Shown: in pieces, positions 33,816 through 46,439 of the stretch
Layout of the letters: every line of letters begins with the position of its first letter
Position numbering within the stretch: position 1 is the stretch's first letter
Origin: Bimastos eiseni
Lineage: Eukaryota > Annelida > Clitellata > Crassiclitellata > Lumbricidae
Length of the DNA stretch: 64,000 nt
Direction of reading: 5' to 3'
Assembly (NCBI GenBank): GCA_959347315.1
Contig: OY365810.1
Location: forward strand, 22,710,906 to 22,774,905
Position numbers and translations under genes: made by a program
Notes under the pieces: generated by a model
Database searches by the model: none
Seen by the model: the letters and a program-made list of their open reading frames with translations, nothing else
What the model was told of the DNA's origin: nothing

Positions 33816-33938
33816 AACAGTTGATGCTAATACAGGTGCCTATGCCTGTACTTCTTGTCCCATAAAAGTCTAGAGTTTTACCCTGATATATTTACTAAGT
33901 CTAACCAGTCAGGGACTAACGTTTCGTCAATTGTTGTG

Positions 33939-34085
33939 AATAATAATAATAATAATAATTATAATAATAATAATAATTTTCGCTTTAATTTCAAAATGAC
34001 AAACCGCAGTATTATTACAAACATAGTATGAACGAATGATGACAAGTTATTAAAGGAGTCGAATTTAACTGTTGGCAGCCATGCA
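33939..34085 (+). repeat. (AAT)n tract plus dispersed repeat R2, copy 1
   Basis: Following the AAT microsatellite, the stretch GAATGATGACAAGTTATTAA ... AACTGTTGGCAGCCATGCAA matches 40688-40757 in about six of every seven bases. Both copies follow an AAT tract, suggesting a retroposed unit. Confidence 0.8.
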
Positions 34086-34723
34086 ATGCACCCATTGTGT
34101 TGTGTATAATTTAACCAACGCCGCCGCCTAGCTCATGAAGGATTAGTCTTACCTTGCTGTGGATAGGGAAATCGAACTCGGTTTCTCAACTCCGTGTCCA
34201 AGTATAGGGTTCGATTACTCTACGCTTGAAGGATGCATCGATGTTTCAACATGCGAAGACATCACTCTTAGATGTGAAGTAGGCCTACATTATAGTACGC
34301 AGGCTGAAAACAATAAATCTCATCAGGTAGGTCTTTGCAATTCCGGACATTTTGCTTAGACTGTTTTAGACGGGGACGAAAGAAAATGTTTAACAGCTTA
34401 TTATAGAAACGCATAAGATATTGATCACATCAAGAGCATGGTGAATCTCATACCTGCAATCGAACGTAGACCTACAGTGAGTCGAAGCAGGACATTTGGG
34501 CGCAGATGTTTCTGGTCAGAGACACTTATTAGCGCCGCACAGTTGGGCGACTCAACAGTTAATGAACGTAGTTTCAATGTAGATTAGATTTAACATATTT
34601 ACGACAGGTTTGTTTGTATAACTTAAGATGCAAGCCTCATAAACGACCTGATTCTATATGCTCTCTGTTGCAAATAACGAAAGAAGAACTTACGATACGT
34701 TGTTTACTGGCAATCAAAAGGAT
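34086..34723. other. No gene seen
   Basis: A B-box-like GGGTTCGATTACTC at about 34207 is isolated. Nothing else recognised. Confidence 0.4.
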
Positions 34724-35190
34724 CAATCAATCAATCAAAGAAATTTATTTGGCTGATCAGAATTATATATAACAGCTTACAGCGAATCCACAACAAAATA
34801 TTAAATAAGTCTAATTCTAGATGAGAGACGAGAGAAGGAGTCATGGAGTGCGTAGGGAGGATGAGATTAGCCCAGGAGACCCAATTAGGGACCAAAGGTC
34901 CCACAAGTTAGGGCCACCTAGTAGGATAGGTTAAAAAGAAAAGTGAGAGCCGGTAAGAGAAGATTAAAGGGAGAAGATAATAGATTCAACGGTGTATAAA
35001 CATAAAACTTAACTAGTCTTAACTAACAAAATGTAGCTAGCAGGGGAAGAGGTAGGTACAACAAAAAACGCAACAAAGGATTAAAGGGTACGTGTTATGT
35101 AGAGAAAAATACATTCAAGTAGCCAAGTAGAAAACAATTTTTCCAGAGCGCCAGGGTTGCTCAGTACCCGAGCCAAGATTGAACCAGTAC
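34724..35190 (-). mobile_element. LINE 3' end (UTR) relic
   Basis: Reading the minus strand, the element ends AAATTTCTTTGATTGATTGA(TTGATC), a 3' microsatellite tail common in CR1-group LINEs. It carries a GGGACCTTTGGTCCC hairpin upstream. It lies directly downstream of the RT relic below and could be a second insertion. Confidence 0.6.
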
Positions 35191-35194
35191 ATTA

Positions 35195-36960
35195 ATTTAT
35201 TTTATTTCAACACTCAATCAGTCCAAAGATTGATTGATATATTCATTTGACCCACACCCCATCCCTCCTTAACCCCTCTGAGTTAAGGATCCCAGCCCTT
35301 CAATTGTCCTTATTTTGGTCGAGAATATGAGATATCATTTTGGTTCTAAAGGATTTAATGCTGTATGATAAGTAAATGGTGGCTGGAATAGCATTCCAAA
35401 TTCTGGCACCATGGCATTTAATAGATACTAATCTAGCATTAGTTCTGGCATAGGGAACCATTAAGACGTGAGGATTTCTTATGGTATGCAGCTCACGTTA
35501 TAGCAAAAGTATTGGTGAAATATATTAGGTAAGTTTTTTCGACTATTTCGAAACATAAAAATGGCTATTTGTAATTTATAGATCTGGATAATTGATAGAA
35601 GCCTATTCGTTTTAAATACTTCGCTTGTGTGAGCATTAAATGGCAACCCGGCCATAAATCTTATAGCTTTTTTCTGCATGATGGATAATTTATTGAGATG
35701 TGTATGCCGAGGCCCAGATTATAGTACAGTAGGTGAGGTAAGGATATATGAGCGAGACGTAAAGAGTAGAACGGGCTTTGCCAGGTAAAATTTTGGTTAA
35801 TCTAAACAAAGTACCTAGGTTTTTGGATATTTTTTTGAGATTGCACTAATATGCTCCTTCCAAGATAAGTGCTGATCAACTATGACTCCTAGGAACAAGC
35901 ACGAGGTGACCTGGGTTATTGGACAATTCATTAGTTTGATTGGCTGCAAGTTTTCAGGTAAGACTTTCTTATGAGAACGAAAGATTATGAAGTTTGTTTT
36001 TGCGATATTAAGGGATAGTTTGCTAGCACAAAGCCATTCAGATACCAAGTCAAATTCTACATTAAATGTATTAATAAGAGTGTGTAGAGATCTGTGAGAG
36101 GCAAACAGATTAGTGTCGTCTGCAAAAAGAATAAAGGAAATATTAGGTGATACATTTGGAAGGTCATTAATGTATAAAATGAATAACAGGGGACCTAGTA
36201 TGGATCCTTGAGGCACACCATATCGAATAGGGTTCCGAGGAGAGTAGGTATGATTGCAGTAGACCAGTTGGTTTCTATTATTTAAGCAACTTTTAATCCA
36301 ATTAAGTTGGGAGCCATGAATTCCATAATGGTTAAGTTTCAGTAATAGGATACCATGATCTATAGTATCAAAAGCCTTAGCAAGATCTAGGAAAATACCA
36401 ATCGCATACTCATTCTTACCCATAGCTTCAGTGACCAGATCCTGCATGGAAAGTAGAGGCATATATGTAGAGTGATTAGATTGGAACCCGTGTTGGGAGT
36501 GAAAGAGAATTTGATGCTTGTCGATGAAATTTGTCAAACGGATGTGCATCACCTTTTCAAATATTTTAGAAAACGCCGGTAAAACGGAAATTGGTCTATA
36601 ATTTGCAGGAGAATTTCTAAGCCCTTTGTTAAAAATGGGGACAACCTTGGCATCCTTTAAAGCCGCAGGAAAAATTCCGCTATCAAAAGAGCAATTTATA
36701 ATTTTCGTCAACGGAGTAGCTATAAGAGGATAAGACCAGACAGGAAGCCACATGCGATATCTGTTGATCATGAACAGCCAGTTATAGCTTCTGTTAGTGA
36801 AGCATTCCCCTAATCAGAAATCCGAGGCTGCTTCCTTCGTTTGCTGAAGAACTTAAAGAAGAAACTTGGGAAATCAATTTCGATACTTATAATAGCAGCA
36901 ACGCCAAGTTCGCATTGGCGGCCGGGAGTGTTGCCGGGTGACATTTTTACAAGCACGGTA
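35195..36960 (-). pseudogene. CR1/Jockey-group LINE reverse transcriptase, nearly intact core
   Basis: The open frame 36771-35815 (318 codons) covers the RT fingers, palm and thumb: NYRPISVLPAFSKIFEK near residues 57-73, GIFLDLAKAFDTIDH (catalytic Asp 129), GVPQGSILGPLLFILYINDL (185-204) and ILFADDTN (Asp 218 and 219). All three catalytic aspartates are present. A frameshift at about 35815 breaks the frame and another lies near 35705. Translation then resumes with MQKKAIRFMAGLPFNAHTSE (about 35679) and runs to a normal-looking end at about 35300 (ARIWNAIPATIY, stop after NKDN). The 3' UTR ends in a TCAATCA-rich stretch near 35220. Upstream of 36771 the coding sequence decays and the endonuclease is missing. 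A dead, fairly recent copy. Confidence 0.93.
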
Positions 36961-39294
36961 TTAAAATGATCTTATCAAAGAGTTTGTTAAAATTTTCCTC
37001 GAAAGCTTGTCCCATTCTCTAACTAGTGCTATGGTCTTTATATTGGAAGGTAGAACAGGAAAGGCAGCAGTGGAAGTGAAGTTTCGCAGTTGATGTATGG
37101 AATCTCTTTGAACGAGTGATTAGCGACCAAAAACTAAATGAACTTTATTATTATGGAATAAAGATGGCTTGAGAACAGCTTACAAAATGAGATACCACCA
37201 ATACAAACAGATTTATTCTAGGTCAGTCACCATCGCACAAGAGAAAGAAATATATTTTAACTGATGAAAGAATTATGGACGTTATTTTTCTAACTTTGGC
37301 AAAAGGAACATCTATTATGCACTTGTAAAAGTCGGCCTACTTACTAAGCGAGAGATTGCTTATAGTGTCCATTTCATTATTTCTGAACCAGTTAATATTT
37401 TTATTATAGTTCTTGATTTATCAAATTGCTTAGGCATCATTATTTATATCGAATAATTAGGCATACCCTTGAAAATGCAACTACTGACGAATAAAAAGTA
37501 ACGAAAAATAAAATTATTACTGATGATTGTAATGCCAATACTTATGCGCATGGCTTCGGCTGCGTCGGTATATTAATCGACTCCCTCATCATTTCAACGA
37601 ATAATTACATCTATATGCAGAATTTGTTCAGTAACTTCACGTACGTTAGAATTCTCTAGTGCAAGGTTGCGTGTCAAACTTATTCGCCGAGGATTTTAAA
37701 CGTTTAGGAAGCATTATGTTTGCAAGTTGTCTAGCCCACGTGACTGCATCAGACCGTCCCTTCAGGTGAATAAGGTCGAATCACGAGAGGAACTTTAATT
37801 CCTACTGAACGCCGCATTTGCGTAAATGAAAAAGTTAAGGTTTCAGCTGCTGTGTTAACCTTATACAATGAACGTGTCTATCTCAAACAGAACTATTAGG
37901 CTATACCACTTTTAAACCTTGGTATGTCTAGAAAAACTATAGGCCACGATATGTCTCTGCAAATGTCTCTGACTAAAGTATACATTATAGACTTATAGCT
38001 ACTTTAAGTTGCATGCTGAACTAGCATGCTTTCTGATAAACGTGCTGTGCTGTAAAAAATCGTTACAGATTTGCAGTGCAATCATTTTAAGCATTCTTTT
38101 GTTATCACAGAATTCTAATGCTGACGTTCCTAGCTGGTTTTTGGAAATATGATGTTGTATTTGAGAGCAACGACCGTGATAATGAAGATAGTGAGAAAAT
38201 ACCTGACAATGTTATTAGTGTCTTTATTGTGGGGTGGATTCTAAAGTCCAGGAGGCAAGGGTCATGAGCATTACATGATCCGTGCATTAGTCGCATTACC
38301 GGTACCAAGCAACTAATTGGATGCTTCGACTGTTGAAGGTGCTGAGCCTTTGCTGCTTTATGCGCCTTGGTAGCCACTAATAATATAATGCACATCAACG
38401 AAAAACAAATAGCATTTCCACTGTTCACACACACAACAAACAAACATACAACACACACACATACACACACAAACACAGGTATACCTGCACGCACCATCGA
38501 CATACACACACCTGCAGGTTCTGCACCATTACACACACACACTTGATGTCAATGAATATACATGTAGCTGAAGTTTTTCACCTTAAACGCCGCTGTACAA
38601 ATACTAATCACGTTATCGGGTTTGTGTATGTTGTGCAGATAGAATACAGGTTTATATTAGCTGTAGTTATGTACATCAAAACTCTGATGACCACGATTCC
38701 TTTTCTGTTATACAGAGGCTTAAGGCTTAAGCCTTAAACATGTCGTGGCATTGCTCTCGATCATTGGATGTCTCTTGATGTGTCTCTTACTTGAGTAGGC
38801 CTACTGTTGTGCTCCTGGGCTTTCCCCGTTGCTGGTCTGAAGCCTTGGAATTCTTTGTTCAGCTCAGTTCGCTCTATCATTTATTTAGAAATTGGATGTA
38901 ATTCAGGTCGAAAGCTATAGACTTATCTGTGTCAACACACGCTACCTTTGTAAATTGTATTGTTTTAGTTGACTTGCAACAGTTTAGAAGTGTTTGCAAG
39001 TTATTGCTTCGGCATATGTATTGTTTGAAGCTGCAACAAGAATGTCCTCTGAAATCAGAGAACTGGATCGTAGTCGTCTGAAACTCAAAATTCTAAAGCT
39101 TTGCTCTAAAGTAAGGCGCAGAGCACGAGCTTATTCACGAGCGTTGTGTCCTGTAAGAGGGCGGTGTTCAGAGAGATGTCCAGTTACATCAACCTACATA
39201 GGCCTAACCTATGACTGTTGACGTTTATTGTAATCAAATTTGATCACCGAAGACTGAGTGAGCAATTCAGATGGCTATAAGTGAAATCCACTAT
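36961..39294. other. No gene seen; (CA)n tract at 38410-38545
   Basis: AT-rich unassigned sequence. The acac/caca-rich stretch at 38410-38545 produces spurious short frames. Confidence 0.5.
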
Positions 39295-39580
39295 CGTCAA
39301 TAATCAATCAATCAATCAATTTTCGTTTATACAGATATCATGCTGGCAAAAGGCAGCCTGTTGCAATGGTTGCGATAAGTACAGGTTAACACTCAGTTAG
39401 TTTGAGAGTTTATTAGAGATTGAGATTTAATTAGATGATTTATGTTACTGTATGTTTTTGATAATGATTCTGTCGTCATTAAGTATTGGAACTTGACCTT
39501 GGCTGTCGGTCGAAGGGAAGTCGGAGGCGATCCTTTGGTTGATTGAAAAACTGAGGCCATGTTATCCATTCAACTATGTT
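39295..39580 (-). mobile_element. Probable LINE 3' end relic
   Basis: Minus strand ends GATATCTGTATAAACGAAAA followed by a TTGATTGATTGA tail; no coding remnant recognised upstream. Assignment is by the tail only. Confidence 0.4.
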
Positions 39581-39639
39581 TAGCAACCAGGTAAGATCAT
39601 ATGGAGAGTTGTTTTGGGGCTAATAAGAGATGCAGATAT

Positions 39640-39705
39640 ATAGATAGATATATATATATATAAGAGATATATATATAGATATATATATACCGATATATAG
39701 AGAGA
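39640..39705. repeat. (TA)n/(GATA)n microsatellite
   Basis: Runs of atatat and gatata. Confidence 0.9.
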
Positions 39706-40589
39706 TAAATTGACAGAGAGTGAGAAAACGTCTGTGTGTGTGTCTGTATGTAGTTACACCGTCACCGTATATATGTAGACTTATGAAGAGTGTCTGGATC
39801 GGATAGAAAAGCGAATCGAATGTCGAAATTTGAATAACCTAGGCCCTCTGTCTACTTATCTCCATTGATTTTTCATAATTGAACACCTGAGTGAATTAAG
39901 TCGAATGGGGCAATAAGTAAAAAAAATTAAATTCTAATTTTCTCTGTTTTAATAAAATAATGGATTCTCAAGGATTTTAATATGGAAAACGCTATTTAGC
40001 TCACACTGTAATTCCGAAAGAAAAAACAATTACTGAACACATTTCTCATTAGACCAATTATTGATCAGAAGAAAAGCCAACATAACAGCTTTCTCGCGAG
40101 GTTTGAATTCTCTTTGTTTGACTCTCGTGCTATGGTGATTCATAAAATTTAGTGAGATTGTCTTCCTTGTCAGTATGATTCTGAAGATAATAATGAATTT
40201 TCAATACTTGTTTTGATGGCCTTCAAGTGCTTTTCTAGTTGAACTTATAATGAGGTGGAAATATTATAAGCCAATAACTAACTATTAGGACGCATCAATT
40301 TCTTTTTCTATTGCTATATTTATCTTGTCCAACTTTGATTTAAATTACCAGCGGACCCCACGTATCTTTCCATAAACCAGCATTTTTATATATGGTGCCT
40401 ATTTCAAAGTGGTGATCCTTCGGGTTGCCTGGTCCTTGCACGGAGACCCTAACTGGCGTGGTGTACATTCAAACGGACGAGCTGAGTTATAGGATCTCAC
40501 TCGATCAAATTATCATTGAAATAAAACGAGCATGGTACAAGCAGTAGGCCTATATAGGCTGTAGAAAAACTAGACAGTTTTTTGATTGT

Positions 40590-40760
40590 CGCAATACCAA
40601 TAATAATAATAATGAAAACAGTAGGCTTAATGATGATAATTTCATTCAGCTTTAATTTAAAACTGATTAGCATCAGTATGATTGGAAACGCAGTATGAAT
40701 GAATGATGACAAGTTGTTACAGGAGTCGAATTTAGCTGTCGGCAGCCATGCAAGACGTCC
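40590..40760 (+). repeat. (AAT)n tract plus dispersed repeat R2, copy 2
   Basis: GAATGATGACAAGTTGTTAC ... GGAGTCGAATTTAGCTGTCG ... GCAGCCATGCAA; see copy 1 at 33939-34085. Confidence 0.8.
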
Positions 40761-40884
40761 ATTAAGTTATAGGCCTACATCTAATTTGCAAAAAACGTAA
40801 GTGTGTTATCCACACTCTACGCCACATCGCGCCCCCATCACATCCGGTTTTCACGCAATACCAAAATTACAAACGGAATTATAT

Positions 40885-41545
40885 TGCACCATTGTTTAGG
40901 TTGTCTAGAATCACAAGTACGGATCACCTTCTTAAATGCCTGATTTCACCTTTCTACCAATCCAGCTGCCTCTATTTGTCCCGGCGTAACTATAACCAAC
41001 CCAATTCAGAGATTCACTCGTTAGTTCGGCTGTACTGTAAAATATGCCCTTGGTCACTTGCCATTACAAAAAGTATGCTAACGCTCATTAACAACGCCAT
41101 TAAAGCATCACATACAGCTATCACGGTCAATGATTTCAATAGAAAACCGTTGGCCATCTGGTGCACAAATCAACAATACATAAACACTGAACAGTCCTAA
41201 ATTGTGACCTGCAGCAGATACACTGTAGAGGAACTATTGATTAGTCATAGCGTGTCCACAGTGATGCTTCTGAAAACTACATCTTCTCTTGGATTTGGAA
41301 TGACAGGAACTCCACCAATCACCAGATTTTTAACTTATATTGTCAATAAAGATATATAGAATTTGACATTCTCTTCTAATCGTTGCTAGCCATACACAAA
41401 AGATAACTTAATTCGTTCTTTTGTATTCTCTTTTCCAAGATGTCCTCCAAACACCGATTCATGTGCCAACTCCATCGCTTTGATTCGTTTCTGTTTTGGT
41501 TCCACCAGTTAGAACATTGTTTCATCTTTCATAAAATAAGCTATT
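40885..41545 (-). pseudogene. Decayed Gypsy-type LTR-retrotransposon integrase
   Basis: On the minus strand, fragments in changing frames follow integrase order. At about 41440-41510 is the zinc-binding N-terminus (ELAHESVFGGHLGKENT). At about 41150-41178 lies the first catalytic-Asp block (IVDLCTRWP), at 41048-41062 the second (ASDQG), and at about 40950-40970 the Glu block (GLVER.NQAFK). Order and spacing fit a DDE integrase core. Stops and frameshifts occur throughout, and neither RT nor LTRs were found next to it. Retrotransposon relic, not a functional gene. The first arm of a perfect hairpin and the 2.7-kb array begin immediately upstream. Confidence 0.75.
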
Positions 41546-41575
41546 TGCCACACAGTATTCAGATTATTTTGTCGT

Positions 41576-41610
41576 CAACTTTCACCACTCTTTCCGAGTG
41601 GTGAAAGTTG
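41576..41610. other. Perfect 15-bp inverted repeat with 5-base loop
   Basis: CAACTTTCACCACTC (41576-41590), loop tttcc, GAGTGGTGAAAGTTG (41596-41610). It lies between the integrase relic and the hexanucleotide array. Confidence 0.97.
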
Positions 41611-41676
41611 AAGTTATTTGCTCTTTCTATGCTGTTTTTTGAATTGCTTTGCATGTACGATCATCTTCCGTTGTTC

Positions 41677-44345
41677 TTCGTCGTCATCATCATCATCATC
41701 ATCATCAACAACATCATCATCATCATCACCACCAGCACCAGCAACAACATCAGCATCATCAGCATCATTATCATCATCATCACCAGCACCAGCATCAGCA
41801 ACAGCATCAGCATCAGCATCAGCATCAGCATCAGCATCAGCTTTAGCATCAGCATCAGCATCAGCATCAGCATCAGCATCGGCTTCATCATCAGCATCAG
41901 CATCAGCAACAGCATCAGCATCAGCATCAGCATCAGCATCATCATCATCATCAGCATCAGCATCAGCATCAGCAACAGCATCAGCATCAGCATCATCATC
42001 AGCATCAGCATCAGCATCAGCAACAGCATCAGCATCATCATCAGCATCAGCATCAGCATCATCAGCATCAGCATCGGCTTCATCATCATTATCAGCATCA
42101 GCAACAGCATCAGCAACAGCATCAGCATCATCATCAGCATCAGCATCAGCATCGGCTTCATCATCATCATCAGCATCAGCATCATCATCAGCATCAGCAT
42201 CAGCATCATCAGCATCAGCATCAGCATCAGCATCAGCATCAGCATCAGCATCAGCATCAGCATCATCATCAGCATCAGCATCAGCATCAGCATCAGCAAC
42301 AGCAACAGCATCAGCATCAGCATCAGCATCAGCATCAGCAACAGCAACAGCATCAGCATCAGCATCAGCATCAGCATCAGCATCAGCATCATCATCAGCA
42401 ACAGCATCAGCATCAGCATCAGCATCAGCATCATCATCAGCATCAGCATCATCATCAGCAACAGCATCAGCATCATCATCAGCATCAGCATCATCAGCAT
42501 CAGCATCAGCATCAGCATCAGCATCAGCATCAGCATCATCATCAGCAACAGCATCAGCATCAGCATCAGCATCAGCATCATCATCATCGGCTTCATCATC
42601 ATCATCAGCATCAGCATCAGCATCAGCATCAGCATCAGCATCAGCAACAGCATCAGCATCAGCATCAGCATCGGCTTCATCATCATTATCAGCATCAGCA
42701 ACAGCATCAGCAACAGCATCAGCATCATCATCAGCATCAGCATCAGCATCAGCATCAGCATCATCATCAGCATCAGCATCATCATCAGCATCAGCATCAT
42801 CATCAGCATCAGCATCAGCATCAGCATCAGCATCAGCATCAGCATCAGCATCAGCATCAGCATCAGCATCAGCATCAGCATCAGCATCAGCATCAGCATC
42901 AGCATCAGCATCAGCATCAGCATCAGCATCATCATCAGCATCAGCATCATCATCAGCATCAGCATCAGCATCAGCATCAGCATCAGCATCAGCATCAGCA
43001 TCAGCATCAGCATCAGCATCAGCAACAGCAACAGCATCAGCATCAGCATCATCATCAGCATCAGCATCAGCATCAGCATCAGCATCAGCATCAGCATCAG
43101 CATCAGCATCAGCATCAGCATCAGCATCAGCATCAGCAACAGCAACAGCATCAGCATCATCATCAGCATCAGCATCATCATCAGCATCAGCATCAGCATC
43201 AGCATCATCATCAGCATCAGCATCAGCATCAGCATCAGCATCAGCGTCAGCATCAGCATCAGCATCAGCATCAGCATCATCATCAGCATCAGCATCATCA
43301 TCAGCATCAGCATCATCATCAGCATCAGCATCAGCATCAGCAACAGCATCAGCATCAGCATCAGCATCAGCATCAGCATCATCATCAGCATCAGCATCAG
43401 CATCAGCTACAGCATCAGCATCAGCATCAGCATCAGCATCAGCATCAGCATCAGCATCAGCATCATCATCAGCATCAGCATCAGCATCAGCATCAGCATC
43501 AGCATCAGCATCAGCATCAGCATCAGCATCAGCATCATCATCAGCATCAGCATCATCATCAGCATCAGCATCATCATCAGCATCAGCATCAGCATCAGCA
43601 TCAGCATCAGCATCAGCATCAGCATCAGCATCAGCATCAGCATCAGCATCAGCATCAGCATCAGCAACAGCAACAGCATCAGCATCAGCATCATCATCAT
43701 CATCAGCATCAGCATCAGCATCATCATCAGCATCAGCATCAGCATCAGCATCAGCATCAGCATCAGCATCAGCATCAGCAACAGCAACAGCATCAGCATC
43801 ATCATCAGCATCAGCATCATCATCAGCATCAGCATCAGCATCATCATCAGCATCATCATCAGCATCAGCATCATCATCAGCATCAGCATCAGCATCATCA
43901 TCAGCATCAGCATCAGCATCAGCATCAGCATCAGCATCAGCAACAGCAGCAGCATCAGCATCATCATCAGCATCAGCATCAGCATCGGCTTCATCATCAT
44001 CATCAGCATCAGCATCAGCATCAGCATCAGCAGCAGCATCAGCATCAGCATCAGCAGCAGCATCAGCATCAGCATCAGCATCAGCATCAGCATCAGCATC
44101 ATCATCAGCATCAGCATCAGCATCAGCATCGGCTTCATCATCATCATCAGCATCAGCATCAGCATCAGCATCAGCATCAGCATCAGCATCAGCATCAGCA
44201 TCAGCATCAGCATCGGCTTCATCATCATCATCAGCATCAGCATCAGCATCAGCATCAGCATCAGCATCAGCATCAGCAACAGCATCAGCATCAGCATCAG
44301 CATCAGCATCGGCTTCATCATCATCATCATCGTCGTCGTCAGCAG
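41677..44345. repeat. 2.7-kb GCATCA hexanucleotide array with variant units
   Basis: Nearly pure (AGCATC)n interspersed with ATCATC and AACAGC units. About nine GGCTTCATCATCATC interruptions lie near 41879, 42074, 42149, 42587, 42671, 43986, 44128, 44214 and 44310. Because the repeat is a multiple of three and lacks stops in most phases, frames of up to 938 codons stay open on both strands. They encode Ser-Ile, Ala-Ser, His-Gln, Asp-Ala or Met-Leu dipeptides. A rare variant (ggcttcatcatcattatc) appears twice with the same downstream unit order (from 42066 and from 42665), evidence of segmental duplication within the array. Confidence 0.95.
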
Positions 44346-46062
44346 CAGCATCAACAGCAGCAGCATCCTCATTATCATCAGTCAAATCTTTTAGCTCCAC
44401 ATTGCATCTAAATGCATCATTCTCTTCTGTTTAAGTTAAAACAACGAAACCTATATACTTTAGTGGTCAAGTGGTTCATTGTCGTATACTTCCAAGTCTT
44501 CTGCGAGGAACAGTGACTGATTCTTTATACCATTGCATCACACCTTCCCTTTCTTTGTCGTTTCTTCTCCTAAATACGATGCCACAAATGTTCATCTCTT
44601 AAGCTCTGTGATTTAACTCAACTTTAGTCATATAATTATTTCTATTTATACTTAGCAAAATTAATGTAATAAGTGGCTATTAATTTAGATTGGCACTGTT
44701 CCGAGTTATCTTCTTTATATTTCTTCTTTTTTCTTTCGAATCACCATAATTCAAGATTAGACTACAACTCAATAGTTAATACATTGTCAGCCTGAATCAA
44801 CAATATACATGTAGCCTACTGCACCCATTTCTAATAAACAACATCAGAAGCTTAATTAATTTGGTTCTGTAAGTGGCTTACACATCTTCGACTAATTAGT
44901 TATGCAATGCACGGCTTCCGAATACCTGTTCAATTCAGCGCATATGTAGGTATGTAGGGTATTGAACAATGAAACATGTAAACATATGCATATACTGACG
45001 CATAATATATGTATATATATACAAATGATAACAGAAAATACGATCACGCATACAAACAATCCAACATGTATACACACGTATATACATACATGGACAGATA
45101 CACAAATAAATACATAAATGCACTCACACAGAAGCCTACGTTTATTCTAGTTATTCATACATGTGTAGGCCACATACATTGATACAAGCATACACATATA
45201 CATAGACGCATACGTGCGTTCACATCATTTATTAATACATATATACATAAATACATACATACACAAATGGATGCATACATACATAAACAAACATGTTATA
45301 CGTACCTGTCATATATTCATGCATACTTACTAGCTGTGCTCCATCGTGCCGAGAAGTGATGTAATTATACCAGTATCATCTATTCTTGGCCTTCAATCTC
45401 GTCGCTCTCCATGACACGTAGTCCATGCTGTCCCTACATGTATCTTTCATACTGCAACGTTTTAACTTGATGCTGGTTGGTCCTTGGCCCTGAAACAGAC
45501 TGCAGTGCATACTATCGTTTGAACTTCTAAGCCTCGCCGAGGCTTGGTTTCATCAGCTATTGAAGACCATTCTGTGTGAGCGTGATCTAGTGTTATCAGT
45601 ACAGGCCTGTCGAGAAGGAAACAGAAAGGCAAAATACACAGAAGCCCTGCGATTTTGAGAGACCCGAAAAGGCCCGCGAAACTTATTAAAACTATCATAA
45701 TCAGTTAACCATACCATATGCCCTAGCAAGAATAATATTAGGGGCCTACTGATACTTAACTACGACAGTATAAACTTCCGGCATCTGAATATCACCCAAT
45801 TTACCTTTTTTTCTGTAGAACAAGCTGATTTCCATTTTGTAGGCCTGTGACTGATCTGCCTTGAGGTAAGGAATTTTTGTCGCCAGACCTAATTAGATGG
45901 GACGCGACCCTGAGTGTATTTCATAATATGCAATTCTGACTATGGGAATGCGTATTATTATAGATCTGTTAAACATGCAGACCTGGTGCTTATAGAATTA
46001 TCCGACTAAACAAACTGATCAAATATTTTATGCATATTTTAAGATGACTTTTCAATCTATCG
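44346..46062. other. No gene seen; degenerate CATA repeat at 44950-45300
   Basis: The tract of tacata/catgta-like units at about 44950-45300 is imperfect. Nothing else recognised. Confidence 0.5.
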
Positions 46063-46215
46063 ATCAATCAATCAATTATTTTTATTGTTCACCTACAAAA
46101 AATGACAATAGTAGTGTAACATAATCGTACAGTGAACAAGGGAAGTCGAGTGTTCAAGGACCCAGAGAACCGAACACTTTTGTGACTAGCGCTATTCGTC
46201 GAAAATGTAATTGCT
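46063..46215 (-). mobile_element. Probable LINE/SINE 3' tail plus repeat R3, copy 1
   Basis: CAATCAATCAATTATTTTTA at 46065 resembles a reversed 3' tail. The segment 46143-46215 (GGACCCAGAGAACCGAACAC, TTTTGTGACTA, GTCGAAAATGTAATTGCT) recurs at 46881-46950. Confidence 0.6.
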
Positions 46216-46439
46216 TTTAGAAAGCCGTGTTGCAGTAGATGAGACTTCAAGCATGTGCTGCACAAGTTATTCGATTCGTAAATGAATGTAAATTTAGACC
46301 AATGGGTTCAGTAGATAAGGAAACATGGACATAACTGGTCGCTTAGAAAGGCGTTACAGCATACGGAGAGAAAGAAAGATAAGCGAGCAACATGGAAAGA
46401 GAGACAGGGAGACGAAGTAAGAGAGTGTGTAGAAAGCGT

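Noticed and set aside
41608..44434. Frames of 928-938 codons on both strands, apparently a giant repetitive protein
   Set aside because: All are translations of one hexanucleotide repeat whose length is a multiple of three. No start context, domains or flanking exons support any of them.
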